Positions 26,742 to 35,368 of a stretch of 48,648 nucleotides of DNA are shown here, in pieces. The DNA comes from an uncultured Slackia sp. (GTDB lineage: Bacteria > Actinomycetota > Coriobacteriia > Coriobacteriales > Eggerthellaceae). Each line of letters opens with the position of its first letter. The first letter of the stretch is position 1. The notes below the pieces were generated by a model. That model made no database searches and was not told where the DNA came from. It saw only the letters and a list, made by a program, of their open reading frames with translations. A program made the position numbers and the translations under genes. The DNA lies in contig CAKUIK010000015.1 of NCBI GenBank assembly GCA_934661005.1, positions 1-48,648 of the forward strand, in the 5' to 3' direction.

Positions 26742-26800
26742 TTATGCCACCTTTTCAAGCAATTTACCTGCGGTTATACATAGTGATACGAACATATGTT

Positions 26801-26809
26801 TGTTATAAT
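26801..26809 (+). promoter_or_regulatory. extended -10 promoter of the DUF3800 gene
   Basis: TGTTATAAT is an extended -10 (TGn plus TATAAT), about 115 bases upstream of the DUF3800 start. The -35 region is poor, as is common with extended -10 boxes. Confidence 0.55.
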
Positions 26810-26849
26810 TGCATCTTGAAAGAGCACCCCAGCCTATGGTATAAAAGTC

Positions 26850-26899
26850 TTGCGTTCCTTTATGGAAGGCAGTCAAGGGCCGGGGGATCCCCCCGGCAT
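26850..26899 (+). ncRNA. structured leader, candidate DUF3800 RNA motif
   Basis: Two hairpins lie in the leader: TTCC/GGAA (26855-26867) and an 8-bp GC stem GCCGGGGG/CCCCCGGC with a 3-base loop (26879-26897), ending about 25 bases before the start codon. Conserved RNA motifs have been described upstream of DUF3800 genes in many bacteria. Position and form fit, but I cannot assign the subtype from sequence alone. Confidence 0.5.
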
Positions 26900-26924
26900 T
26901 TCTTGTTTTAGGAGAGGCTGCGCC

Positions 26925-27602
26925 ATGAAGGAGCTTTCCGTTTTCGTTGACGAATCCGGTAACTACGGAGGCAAGAACGCCAGGCATTACCTCATCACCC
27001 TCGTTTTTCATAAGCAGTCCATATCCATTCAGCAAGAGATTGCTCAGTACGAGCAAGTTCTCAGGGACCGCAACCTTCCAAATATCCCGCTGCACATGAA
27101 TCCTCTCATGAGAGGAAACGACGCTTATAGAAACATGCCCATCCAGGCGAGGATGCGACTCTTGGCATGTTTCAGCACCTTCGCGCTTAAATGTCCCATC
27201 GAGTACTTCACGTTCGCGTACCAAAGAAACCAATTCAGTACTGACACCGCAATGTTCAGCAAAATGCAGCAAGACCTCGTCGCCTTCCTCTCGGAAAGGC
27301 TTAGCGTGTTCCGGGCATTCGATGCCATTAAGCTCTACTACGACGATGGGCAAGAAGCCGTGAGGTCCACACTGCATACGGCATTCGAACATGCGTTGGG
27401 TACCCAGGCCGTTATTTACCGGAATTGCAGCCCTAAAGATTTCAGGCTTCAACAAGTTGCCGATTACATATGCGAACTCGAGTTGGCCGCAATTAAATAC
27501 GAGAAATCCGAACAAGGAAACGCCGAGAAAATCTTCTTTGGCACTTATCGCGACTTCAAGAAGAACCATCTTCGTAGAATTCGGAAGAAGCAACTCTGCT
27601 AG
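26925..27602 (+). CDS. DUF3800 family protein
   Basis: A 225-residue protein. The N-terminal FVDESGN (with D9 and E10) and LQQVADYICELELAAIKYE near the C-terminus are the acidic motifs of DUF3800, which has an RNase H-like fold; a nuclease role is suspected, but not settled. ATG 26925 has AGGAGAGG upstream. The gene is visibly richer in A and T than its neighbours, with different codon use, so it was probably acquired. It lies next to the pglX relic. Confidence 0.85.
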   Translation: MKELSVFVDESGNYGGKNARHYLITLVFHKQSISIQQEIAQYEQVLRDRNLPNIPLHMNPLMRGNDAYRNMPIQARMRLLACFSTFALKCPIEYFTFAYQRNQFSTDTAMFSKMQQDLVAFLSERLSVFRAFDAIKLYYDDGQEAVRSTLHTAFEHALGTQAVIYRNCSPKDFRLQQVADYICELELAAIKYEKSEQGNAEKIFFGTYRDFKKNHLRRIRKKQLC

Positions 27603-27687
27603 AAGTCCGCACGAACCATTGGCTTTTCCTGGAAAGACATTGCTATCTACGGTAGAAAGCAACCAGCGTTCCGTCATAAAGAACCGA

Positions 27688-27719
27688 CCGAGAACCGAGT
27701 CGGTTGCCTCGGCATTTTT
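27688..27719 (+). terminator. terminator behind the DUF3800 gene
   Basis: Stem CCGAG-AACCG / CGGTT-gc-CTCGG with a 3-base loop, followed by CATTTTTA. The next 390 bases (27720-28113) hold no gene that I can support and are AT-rich at first. Confidence 0.75.
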
Positions 27720-28043
27720 ATTATTTTGAACATTCGACCGAATACCCAGATAAGACATCATTTACCCCAGTCTCCATGCGTACCGAATGAAATGCGTAAA
27801 CATGGCAAATCGACCACACATCCAAAAGCGCGGAAGTTGTTGCGCAACAAATTGTGAGAGGGAAATAGCCAGGCAAGCCAATCTGACCAAAGGCTTGTGA
27901 ACGGCACGTTGCAGGGTACGCGCATCGCCGCACGAGGCCAAATCGAACTAATGCCAACGCAATGCCGAAGCAATGTCGACATCGTATACATACTTCCAAC
28001 TTTCGCGCCCTATTCGTTTCGAATGCGTTAAACTTCGAATTTA

Positions 28044-28082
28044 TGCCTTTGGCCGAATATTCCCGATACTTTGCCAAAGGCA
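28044..28082 (+). promoter_or_regulatory. 10-bp dyad before the nucleoside hydrolase
   Basis: TGCCTTTGGC (28044-28053) pairs exactly with GCCAAAGGCA (28073-28082), 20 bases apart, ending about 20 bases before the ribosome site. It may be an operator or a leader hairpin. A similar dyad stands before the ribokinase gene. Confidence 0.5.
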
Positions 28083-28113
28083 CGCAAGCAACCCCTCTCA
28101 CAAAGGAGCAATC

Positions 28114-29055
28114 GTGACGAAGAAGATCATCCTGGATTGCGATCCGGGACACGACGACGCCGTCGCCATCCTGCTCGCGCTGGGCAACCCCGAAATCGAG
28201 CTTTTGGGCGTGACCACCGTTGGAGGCAACCAAAGCCTCGAAAAGGTGACCTACAACGCCCGTGCGGTGCTCGAGAAAGCGCACGCCACCGATGTGGCCG
28301 TGTACGCCGGCTGCGACCGCCCCATCGTGCGCCTGCAGGAAGTGGCCGCCTCGATTCACGGCGAAAGCGGCCTGGACGGCGTCGAGCTGCCCGTGCCCAC
28401 TCGCCCGCTCGAGCAGAAGCACGCGGTGAACTACATCGTGGAAACCATCATGGCAAGCGAGCCGGGCACCATCACCCTGGTTCCCACCGGCCCGCTCACC
28501 AATATCGCGATGGCCGTGCGCATGGAGCCGCGCATCGTTGAGCGCGTGAAGGAAGTCGTGCTCATGGGTGGCGGCTACCACGTGGGCAACTGGAGCGCCG
28601 TGGCCGAGTTCAACATCAAAGTCGACCCCGAGGCCGCCCACATCGTGTTCAACGAAAAGTGGCCGCTCACCATGGTGGGTCTCGACCTCACGCACCAGGC
28701 ACTGTGCACGCCGGCCGTGCAAAAGCGCATCGAGGAAGTTGGCACGCCGCTGGCCACGTTCGTCTCGGGCCTCATGGACTTCTTCCGCAAGACCTACCAA
28801 GACAACCAAGATTTCGTGGACCCGCCGGTGCACGACCCTTGCACGGTCGCCTACCTCATCGACCCCACGTGCGTGGAAACGCGCCGCTGCCCGCTCGACG
28901 TGGAAATCCACAGCGAGCTCACGCTGGGCATGACGGTCGCCGACCTGCGCGGGCCGGAGCCTTCTGCCGAGGAATGCCACACCCAGGTGGCAACGAAGCT
29001 CGACTTCGACAAATTCTGGAACCTCGTGACTGACGCTATTGAAAGGATCGGCTAA
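28114..29055 (+). CDS. nucleoside hydrolase (inosine-uridine-preferring type)
   Basis: A 313-residue enzyme that cleaves nucleosides into base and ribose. The N-terminal calcium-binding motif DCDPGHDDA, the LLGVTTVGGNQ strand, LVPTGPLTNIA, VLMGGGYHVGN, AEFNIKVDPEAAHIV and the C-terminal VHDPCTVAYLIDP are family hallmarks. GTG 28114 was chosen as the start because AAAGGAG lies five bases upstream and the family begins KKIILDCDPG. It is followed within 6 bases by a transporter and then a ribokinase, forming a nucleoside-use operon. Confidence 0.93.
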   Translation: MTKKIILDCDPGHDDAVAILLALGNPEIELLGVTTVGGNQSLEKVTYNARAVLEKAHATDVAVYAGCDRPIVRLQEVAASIHGESGLDGVELPVPTRPLEQKHAVNYIVETIMASEPGTITLVPTGPLTNIAMAVRMEPRIVERVKEVVLMGGGYHVGNWSAVAEFNIKVDPEAAHIVFNEKWPLTMVGLDLTHQALCTPAVQKRIEEVGTPLATFVSGLMDFFRKTYQDNQDFVDPPVHDPCTVAYLIDPTCVETRRCPLDVEIHSELTLGMTVADLRGPEPSAEECHTQVATKLDFDKFWNLVTDAIERIG

Positions 29056-29061
29056 GTTCGC

Positions 29062-30486
29062 ATGGCCGCTGAATCTACCAAACCCAAAACCTTCGACGAG
29101 GGTGGCAAGAACATCGTCGCCCTCATGGTCGCGCTGCTCGTGGCCATTTTCGCCTTCCAGCTCAACGCCTCCATGCTGTCGCCCGCGCTTGTGGCGATGC
29201 AAAACGAACTGCACACCACCGCCACCGAAATCGGCAACACGCAAACGGTGTTCTTCACAGCCGCCGCGCTGTTCTCGCTGTTCCTTCCCCGCCTGGCCGA
29301 CATCGTAGGCCGTAAGAAGGTGCTCAGCGGCATGCTCCTGATCACCGCCATCGGCTGCATCGTGAGTGCCGCCGCGCAAGACGTGACCATGCTCATGGTG
29401 GGCCGCATCATGCAAGGCGTCGCCGGCCCGGTTGTGCCCATGTGCCTTATCATGCTGCACACCCAAGTGACCGAAGAGGCGCGCTACACCAAGCTCATGG
29501 CCATTCTGACCTCGGTCAATGGCGGCATCGCGGGAGTTGACGCCATTCTGGGCGGTTGGCTTGCCGGCAACTTCGGCTTCCGCTCGGTGTTCATCTGCAT
29601 GGCCGCCGTCGCCGCAATCGCCGTGGTGCTCGTGTGGTTCTGCTCGAAGGAAAGCAAGGCCGAAGGCTCGCCGAAGATGGACTGGGCCGGCGTGGTTACG
29701 CTCGGCATCGCGTTTTTGTCCGCCTACCTGGCCATCAACGAGATTCAGAAGCTTGCCGCCGCGAACCTTATGATGATTGCTGTGCTCGTGATTGTGGCCG
29801 CCCTATTCTTCGTGGTGTTCTGGAACATCGAGAAGAAAAAAGACGCTCCCATGGTTTCGACGCGCTACCTGAAGCAGCGCCGCACGTGGGGCCTGCTGCT
29901 TACCACGCTGCTCACCATGACCGGCGTGTTCGCCATTATGAACGGCGTCGTGCCCGCCATCGCACAGGACGAAGCCTGCGGCGTTGCCATGGGCGCCGAC
30001 GTAGTGAGCTTCGCCACGCTTACCCCCTATGCGCTGCTCGGCCTGTGCTTCGGCCCCATTGCCGGCGTTCTGGCCAGCAAGTTCGGCTACCACGCCGTGT
30101 TGCGCGCTGGCCTCGTGGTGTCCATTTTGGGCGCGCTGTTCGGCATTTTCGTCGCAAACAACACGAGCATCGCCGTGCTCGTCGTGATTTCGGTAGTGCT
30201 GGGCATTTCCTATGCAGGCACCGCGAACATCATGCTGAACGGCCTGGGCATCGTGCTTTCCCCGAAAGATAACACCGGCTACCTGCCGGGTATGAACGCG
30301 GGCGCGTTCAACTTGGGCGCAGGCCTTTCTTTCGCCGTGCTCTATGCCGCGATGGACGCCGTCGCCGCAACGAGCGGCCCCGCTGCCGGCTATAGCGCCG
30401 CCATGATTGCGGGCGCCGTGCTTTTGGCGTGTGCACTTGCGACTTCGTTCCTTATTCCCAAGGCCAGCGAAGTCGACAACAGCTAA
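29062..30486 (+). CDS. MFS transporter, probably nucleoside or ribose uptake
   Basis: A 474-residue membrane protein with 12-14 helices. ADIVGRKKVL after the second helix is the MFS loop 2-3 motif, and VGRIMQGVAGPVVP marks helix 4 or 5. The nearest family is the drug:H+ antiporter-2 type, so an exporter cannot be excluded, but location between a nucleoside hydrolase (6 bp upstream) and a ribokinase makes nucleoside import the better guess. The ATG at 29062 begins MAAESTKPKTFDEGGKN. Confidence 0.85.
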   Translation: MAAESTKPKTFDEGGKNIVALMVALLVAIFAFQLNASMLSPALVAMQNELHTTATEIGNTQTVFFTAAALFSLFLPRLADIVGRKKVLSGMLLITAIGCIVSAAAQDVTMLMVGRIMQGVAGPVVPMCLIMLHTQVTEEARYTKLMAILTSVNGGIAGVDAILGGWLAGNFGFRSVFICMAAVAAIAVVLVWFCSKESKAEGSPKMDWAGVVTLGIAFLSAYLAINEIQKLAAANLMMIAVLVIVAALFFVVFWNIEKKKDAPMVSTRYLKQRRTWGLLLTTLLTMTGVFAIMNGVVPAIAQDEACGVAMGADVVSFATLTPYALLGLCFGPIAGVLASKFGYHAVLRAGLVVSILGALFGIFVANNTSIAVLVVISVVLGISYAGTANIMLNGLGIVLSPKDNTGYLPGMNAGAFNLGAGLSFAVLYAAMDAVAATSGPAAGYSAAMIAGAVLLACALATSFLIPKASEVDNS

Positions 30487-30503
30487 GCTGAACTGAACGA
30501 CAC

Positions 30504-30544
30504 GGCGGGACAGGCGCCGAGCTCCATCGCACGCCTGTCCCGCC
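30504..30544 (+). terminator. strong 13-bp hairpin behind the transporter gene
   Basis: GGCGGGACAGGCG (30504-30516) pairs perfectly with CGCCTGTCCCGCC (30532-30544). No T run follows, so it may act as a message-stabilising or partial stop signal between the transporter and ribokinase genes. Confidence 0.5.
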
Positions 30545-30642
30545 CGCGTCGCGGCGTAGCGCTTCCCTGCCCCCATTCGTGTACGCACGCATGAATCGAC
30601 GCGCGTGCGCGAAACGCGAGTCCAAGGCAAAATACCCTTGCA

Positions 30643-30691
30643 TGTTCTTTGCCGAGTTCGCTTGAAAGCAAAGCGGGTTCGGCAAAGAACA
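30643..30691 (+). promoter_or_regulatory. 13-bp dyad before the ribokinase gene
   Basis: TGTTCTTTGCCGA (30643-30655) pairs exactly with TCGGCAAAGAACA (30679-30691), around an inner pairing near GCTT/AAGC. It ends about 27 bases before the ribosome site. It may be an operator or a leader structure. Confidence 0.5.
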
Positions 30692-30730
30692 ACCCGACCC
30701 AAGAAACGACAACCATTCCGGAGGATTGCC

Positions 30731-31630
30731 ATGAGCAAAGTCATCGTGTTCGGAAGCTTGAACATGGATTTGTCCATCGAAAGCGACCATATGCCCAATT
30801 TGGGCGAGACCATTATCGGTCGCGGATTCATCACCAACCCCGGCGGCAAGGGCGCAAACCAGGCCGTGGCTGCGGCGAAAATGGGCGCTTCGGTGTGCAT
30901 GCTGGGCGCGGTGGGCGCTGACGCGTTCGGCGACCAGATGATCGCGAGCCTCGCAGAGCACGGCGTGACGTGCGAATACATCACGCGCAGCGAAAGCTGC
31001 CCCACCGGCGTGGCCATTATCACGCGCGTATGCGGCGACAACTTCATCACCATCGACGCCGGCGCAAACGCCAGCACGCGCATCGATGCGGTTCGACGCG
31101 CGCTCGACGAGGTAGCCGAGCCGGGCGACGTGTTCTTGGTGCAATTGGAATGCGACTACGAAACCACCTGGGCCGCACTTGCCGAAGCGCGCAAACGAGG
31201 CTTGTACGTTGCCATTAACCCGGCTCCCGCGCACGAGATTCCCGAAGACGTGCTGCCGTGCCTTGATTTGGTTGTGGTCAACGAAGGCGAGTGCGAAACA
31301 ATGACGGGCATCTACCCCGCCGATGCGGCGAGCGCGCGTGCCGCCGCCGACAAGCTGAAGGAAAGCGGCGTAAGCTGCGTCGCCATTACGCTTGGCGCGC
31401 GCGGGTCGATGGTATTCTGCGGCGACGAGGCCATTGAGTCGGTTCCGCCGAAAACGCACGCGATCGACACCACCTGCGCGGGCGACACCTACATCGGCGC
31501 GATGGTCGCAGGGCACGCGCGCGGCCTGTCGCTCGCCGATTCGGTGGCTCTGGCCACGAAGGCAAGCGCCATGGCCACCACGAAAGTGGGCGCCCAGCAA
31601 TCCATCCCCACCCTCGCCGAAGTTGAGTAG
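30731..31630 (+). CDS. rbsK: ribokinase
   Basis: A 299-residue PfkB-family sugar kinase. GSLNMDLSIE at the start, NPGGKGANQAVAAAKMG, AINPAPAHEIP, VVNEGECE and the anion-hole/base motif DTTCAGDTYIGAMVAG place it with ribokinases; Cys replaces the first Gly of the usual GAGD, a position that also varies in other ribokinases. It would phosphorylate ribose released by the nucleoside hydrolase. The ATG at 30731 has CGGAGG upstream. Confidence 0.9.
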   Translation: MSKVIVFGSLNMDLSIESDHMPNLGETIIGRGFITNPGGKGANQAVAAAKMGASVCMLGAVGADAFGDQMIASLAEHGVTCEYITRSESCPTGVAIITRVCGDNFITIDAGANASTRIDAVRRALDEVAEPGDVFLVQLECDYETTWAALAEARKRGLYVAINPAPAHEIPEDVLPCLDLVVVNEGECETMTGIYPADAASARAAADKLKESGVSCVAITLGARGSMVFCGDEAIESVPPKTHAIDTTCAGDTYIGAMVAGHARGLSLADSVALATKASAMATTKVGAQQSIPTLAEVE

Positions 31631-31657
31631 CGCGAGAGTCTTCAATAAACGGAACCT

Positions 31658-31685
31658 GCTCAATGCTCGGAGCGTTTAGCAGGTT
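31658..31685. repeat. hairpin with AATGCTCGGAGCGTTTA motif, copy 2
   Basis: CCTGCTCAATGCTC and GAGCGTTTAGCAGG fold into a hairpin like that at 26012-26039; the central 17 bases are shared. It lies between the converging rbsK and helicase genes and may end both transcripts. Confidence 0.55.
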
Positions 31686-31710
31686 CGCGACGAGCAGAGC
31701 AGGCACCTCA

Positions 31711-33918
31711 CTATGCTCTTTCAAGCTTCACGCGGAAGCTGATGGCGCGGGCGGTATCGAGCCCGTCGAAGCGCACGATGTAGGCGCGCTTTTGCATGTC
31801 GATTTCCTCTACCACACCAGAGCCAAACACGGCATGCGCCACGCGATCGCCTTTGCGGAATTGCACATCGGCGCTCATGCCAGCAATCCACTGATCATTG
31901 GCCGCATACGCGGCACGCGCAGCCTCAAGTGCAGTTTGGTCGGGTTTATGCGAGAACAACAAACATGCGGGGTCGATATCGAGCAGGAACCGCGACGGGA
32001 AGCGCGGCGTGCCCTTATGCGTGAAGCCTTCGGCCTCGGTAAGGTAAAGGCCATCTTCGGCGCGCGTCATGGCAACGAACGCGAGCCTGCGCTCTTCTTC
32101 CATTTGCTCGCGCGTGCGCGTTTTCTTCGAAGGCAGCACGCCTTCGCTCATAGAACACAAAAACACGTGTTTGAATTCCAAGCCCTTTGCCGCGTGAATC
32201 GTCATGAGCTTCACCTTGTCGGCGGCGCCATCCATCGCATCGGCGTTAGTGAGCAGCGCCACATGGGACAGATAATGCTCAAGCGTTACCTCTTCGCCGC
32301 AGGTGGTTTCGAACTCATAGATGCTCTGCTTCAGCTCTGCCACGTTGTCGAGCCGCTCCTGGCTTCCCTCGGTGCGCAGCATGCGGTCGTAGCCGCTTTC
32401 ATTGAGCACCGCCGCCATCACATCGCTTACCGCACGCCCCTCGAACTGCCCCCGGAATCGCTCGACGAGCGCCAGAAGCTGCTTGGCCTTGGTGCGCTTG
32501 AAAATCTCATCGTCGATGGTTTGCTCGAGCGCCTCATACAGCGTGCATTCGTGCTCGTCGGCCCACTCGCGCAGAAACGCCATGCGTCGCTGGCCCATAT
32601 TGCGCTTCGGCACATTCGCCACGCGCGCGAACGACAAGTCGTCTTGGTACGCCACGAACCGCAAATAGCTCAACGCATCTTTCACCTCGCGACGCCCAAA
32701 GAACGGAACCCCAGAATACAGTATATAGGGAACTTTGGCCTGCAGTAACGCTTCTTCCACCGCACGCGATGCATAGTGCGCTCGATATAGCACGGACATG
32801 TCGCGATACGCCACGCCAGCCTCGTGCAGCTTCTGCACGCCTTCCACAATCCACGCCGCTTCTTCTTCGGGCGATTTCGCATGGTGCCACACCGTGGGGC
32901 CATGCACGTCGCGCTGCGCTTCAAGCCGCTTGGAAATGCGCTGCTTGTTTTTCTCGATGAGCGAATTCGCCACACCCAGCACTTCGGGCGTGCTGCGATA
33001 GTTCTCGGTCATGAGAATGGTCTTGCAGCCCTCATGCGCATCGGCGAAATCGAGCAAATACCGAACGTCGGCGCCGCGCCACGTATAAATCGTTTGATCG
33101 GGGTCGCCCACCACGAACAGGTTGCGATGATATTCAACAAGCTTTTCCATAAGCGCAATTTGCAGTGCGTCGATATCTTGGAATTCGTCAATCATGACGT
33201 ACTCAAGACGCTGCTGCCACTTCAACGCAATGTCGGGAAAATGCTCGAAAATATGCAGCGTGATAATGATGAGGTCGTTGTAGTCGAGCCCGAAGCATTT
33301 CTTCTGCTGATACAAATAGCCGTAGAAAATGATGTCGTCTACCGAACGCGCATCGAGATATTTTTGCTTGAGCTCGGCAAGCGGAAGCGAGATAAGGTCG
33401 ATATAGTAATCGGGGCGCTGCGCCGTTTTCAGCATTTCGATCATGTCGCGCGCCTTGCCGAAGGTTTTCTCGCGCAGGGTGATTTTGCGCTCCTCGTAAA
33501 TCACCTGCAACATCGCATCGATATCGGCATTGTCGAGCACCAGAAAGCTTTGCGGGTACCCCACAGCATGCGAATCTTCCTGCAACACACTCACGCAAAA
33601 GCTGTGGAATGTGCAAATATAACCCGTGTCGTTATCGCCCGTCACGCGGCGAATGCGTTGGCGCATTTCATTGGCGGCTTTGTTGCTGAATGTGACACAC
33701 AGGATATTGCCTGGCAGAATGCCCAGGTCGTTAACTAAATATGCGAAGCGGTGCGTGAGCGCGCGCGTTTTGCCTGTGCCCGCACCTGCAATCACGCGAA
33801 CGAAGCCCTCGGTCGTGGTAACGGCTTCGAGCTGCGCAGCGTTCAGTTGCGGCTCTTCAGGCGTCGCAAGCCCTGTAGTTTTTTGTATGCCCGTGAAATA
33901 TGTTTGCTCGTTTTCCAT
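31711..33918 (-). CDS. UvrD/PcrA-like superfamily 1 DNA helicase
   Basis: A 735-residue helicase. Motifs in order: LNAAQLEAV (Q motif), AGAGTGKTRALTHR (Walker A), VTFSNKAANEMRQR (Ia), VMIDEFQDID (II), VVGDPDQTIYTWRGAD (III), ENYRSTPEVL (IV), LMTIHAAKGLEFKHVFL (V) and EERRLAFVAMTRA (VI). The C-terminal RKGDRVAHAVFGSGVVEE is like the Tudor-type end of PcrA. ATG 33918 lies 7 bases behind an extended -10 (TGC-TATACT), so the message is probably leaderless; there is no ribosome site. Confidence 0.92.
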   Translation of the reverse strand: MENEQTYFTGIQKTTGLATPEEPQLNAAQLEAVTTTEGFVRVIAGAGTGKTRALTHRFAYLVNDLGILPGNILCVTFSNKAANEMRQRIRRVTGDNDTGYICTFHSFCVSVLQEDSHAVGYPQSFLVLDNADIDAMLQVIYEERKITLREKTFGKARDMIEMLKTAQRPDYYIDLISLPLAELKQKYLDARSVDDIIFYGYLYQQKKCFGLDYNDLIIITLHIFEHFPDIALKWQQRLEYVMIDEFQDIDALQIALMEKLVEYHRNLFVVGDPDQTIYTWRGADVRYLLDFADAHEGCKTILMTENYRSTPEVLGVANSLIEKNKQRISKRLEAQRDVHGPTVWHHAKSPEEEAAWIVEGVQKLHEAGVAYRDMSVLYRAHYASRAVEEALLQAKVPYILYSGVPFFGRREVKDALSYLRFVAYQDDLSFARVANVPKRNMGQRRMAFLREWADEHECTLYEALEQTIDDEIFKRTKAKQLLALVERFRGQFEGRAVSDVMAAVLNESGYDRMLRTEGSQERLDNVAELKQSIYEFETTCGEEVTLEHYLSHVALLTNADAMDGAADKVKLMTIHAAKGLEFKHVFLCSMSEGVLPSKKTRTREQMEEERRLAFVAMTRAEDGLYLTEAEGFTHKGTPRFPSRFLLDIDPACLLFSHKPDQTALEAARAAYAANDQWIAGMSADVQFRKGDRVAHAVFGSGVVEEIDMQKRAYIVRFDGLDTARAISFRVKLERA

Positions 33919-33925
33919 GCAAAAC

Positions 33926-33934
33926 AGTATAGCA
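33926..33934 (-). promoter_or_regulatory. extended -10 promoter giving a leaderless helicase message
   Basis: On the minus strand TGC-TATACT lies with seven bases between the -10 box and the ATG at 33918. Transcription would begin at or next to the A of the start codon. Confidence 0.6.
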
Positions 33935-33967
33935 AAAGCGAACAGGTGTTCCTATATAAAAGTTAAT

Positions 33968-34080
33968 GTGCCTGGCGAGACGTGCGTTTCCGCTTCGGTC
34001 AAGTCCTGCTCGCGACGAAGGCGCCACTGGCGCCTTCTGCTCGTGCGGAATCTATCGGAAACGCACGTCTCGCCAGGCAC
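33968..34080. repeat. modular palindromic repeat, family 1, copy R4
   Basis: Outer arms of 25 bp (33968-33992 and 34056-34080; GTGCCTGGCGAGACGTGCG) are a perfect match. An inner hairpin GAAGGCGCCA/TGGCGCCTTC is at 34017-34037. In reverse direction the core words GATTCCGCACGAGC and GCGAGCAGGACTTG match copies R1-R3. It lies between the nucleoid-protein gene and the helicase gene. Confidence 0.85.
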
Positions 34081-34211
34081 ACCACGTCAAATCGATGCCT
34101 TAGCCGAAAGGCCAAATCGCTTTCGGCACACAAGCCGCAGCTCGAACCCGAAACGCACCTCCAGATCCCCGCGCAGCGTCGAGCCAATACTTTGGCCCTC
34201 AGACCAGTGCA

Positions 34212-35270
34212 TTACTTGTTCTCGATGTTCCCGATATTCTTCAACTCAATTGAAATCATGCCATTCGGCATGCTCACGAATTCGATGAAATCGGGGTTGT
34301 GAGAATACTCCGTGGGGAAGGTAATTTCGATTCCCGTATCGGTGCGAATCTTATGGTTGCGCGCCAAGCGCTGCGCCGCCTTCTTTTCCATGGGCACCTT
34401 ATCGGGCAGGTTTTCAGCCGCGACCGCTTCCTCAAAACGCTTCTGCATAAGCTCGTCGTCAAACACTTCTTCGGCCATATCCCACGGCGCAAGATACGCC
34501 GAATCGTCGGCGTTTTCATTCACGTAGGCCTTCGCCTTCGAAGCGGCTACTGCCGTGTTCGCGCCAAATTCCTGCGCGACTTCCTCGACAATACGCGTCA
34601 CCGCATCGACGACTTCTTTGCTCGAAGCCTCGCTCGAACACTGCAGCAAGCCTTCGGGCAAAAGCAGGCGCTTCTCGCCCGAAATCTCGCGCTCCTTGTC
34701 GCAGAACAGCACTTCGAGCGTTTTGCTTTCCACGAGCGTATAGCTTGAGAGCTTCTGCGAAGGGTTTGGCAAAATGGCGTGATGGCGCGCGATGTCAACG
34801 CGCGTCCCCAGCTCTCCGGCGCCCACCTCATGCATGAATGCGGGACGGCTGTTCAGCAGCGCAACAACGAAATAGCGCTTGCCCTGTGCCTCATACGCGG
34901 CTTCCTGGTCTTCCTCAGCGGTATCGGCCGAAACCTTGGGCGCATCGTCTTCGAAATCGGCCACGAGCACGTCGCAGCTTTCGGGCGATTCCATATGGCC
35001 CAATTCTTCGGCGATGAACTGAGCACACTGGCGCGACAGGCTCACGAAATCGACCTGATTGGCGAAATAGTCGCGCACCTCGCCCTCAAACGACGAGTCG
35101 GGCTCGAATTCGCCACGGCGATTTTCCACACTCGAAAGCGCTTTTCGACACGTCTTGCCCACATACGACTTCACCTTGCGATCGGAAAGATCGAGCTCCT
35201 CTTCGGAAAACACGTTCACGCACGACTCGAAGTCGCACACATGAAGAATCGCATGGTTCACACGCAGCAT
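34212..35270 (-). CDS. nucleoid-associated protein, YejK/NdpA family
   Basis: A 352-residue protein resembling the 37-kDa nucleoid-associated family: NHAILHVCDFESC at the N-terminus, YFVVALLNSRPAF, ARHHAILPNPSQKLSSYTLV in the middle, and TGIEITFPTEYSHNPDFIEF and GMISIELKNIGNIENK at the C-terminus. The family is best known from gammaproteobacteria, with DNA-binding capacity; the role here is not known. The ATG at 35270 follows GCGAG; a GTG six bases upstream is possible. Confidence 0.75.
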   Translation of the reverse strand: MLRVNHAILHVCDFESCVNVFSEEELDLSDRKVKSYVGKTCRKALSSVENRRGEFEPDSSFEGEVRDYFANQVDFVSLSRQCAQFIAEELGHMESPESCDVLVADFEDDAPKVSADTAEEDQEAAYEAQGKRYFVVALLNSRPAFMHEVGAGELGTRVDIARHHAILPNPSQKLSSYTLVESKTLEVLFCDKEREISGEKRLLLPEGLLQCSSEASSKEVVDAVTRIVEEVAQEFGANTAVAASKAKAYVNENADDSAYLAPWDMAEEVFDDELMQKRFEEAVAAENLPDKVPMEKKAAQRLARNHKIRTDTGIEITFPTEYSHNPDFIEFVSMPNGMISIELKNIGNIENK

Positions 35271-35328
35271 ACGCACTCGCTTTCAAACGCCAATAAACAC
35301 GGCATTCCATGGTACCGCACAAATGAAA

Positions 35329-35368
35329 AGAGCCCGCGATTTCTCGCGAGCTCTTCAAAGAAACAGGT
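35329..35368. repeat. 40-bp direct repeat, left copy
   Basis: Identical to 35532-35571. It contains the hairpin AGAGC...GCGA-TTTC-TCGC...GCTCT, which has the form of a terminator. The two copies enclose the palindromic repeat at 35369-35531. Confidence 0.85.

Noticed and set aside
27721..29466. 581-codon minus-strand open frame
   Set aside because: It covers the nucleoside hydrolase in antisense; the His/Gly/Glu-rich sequence shows no domain.
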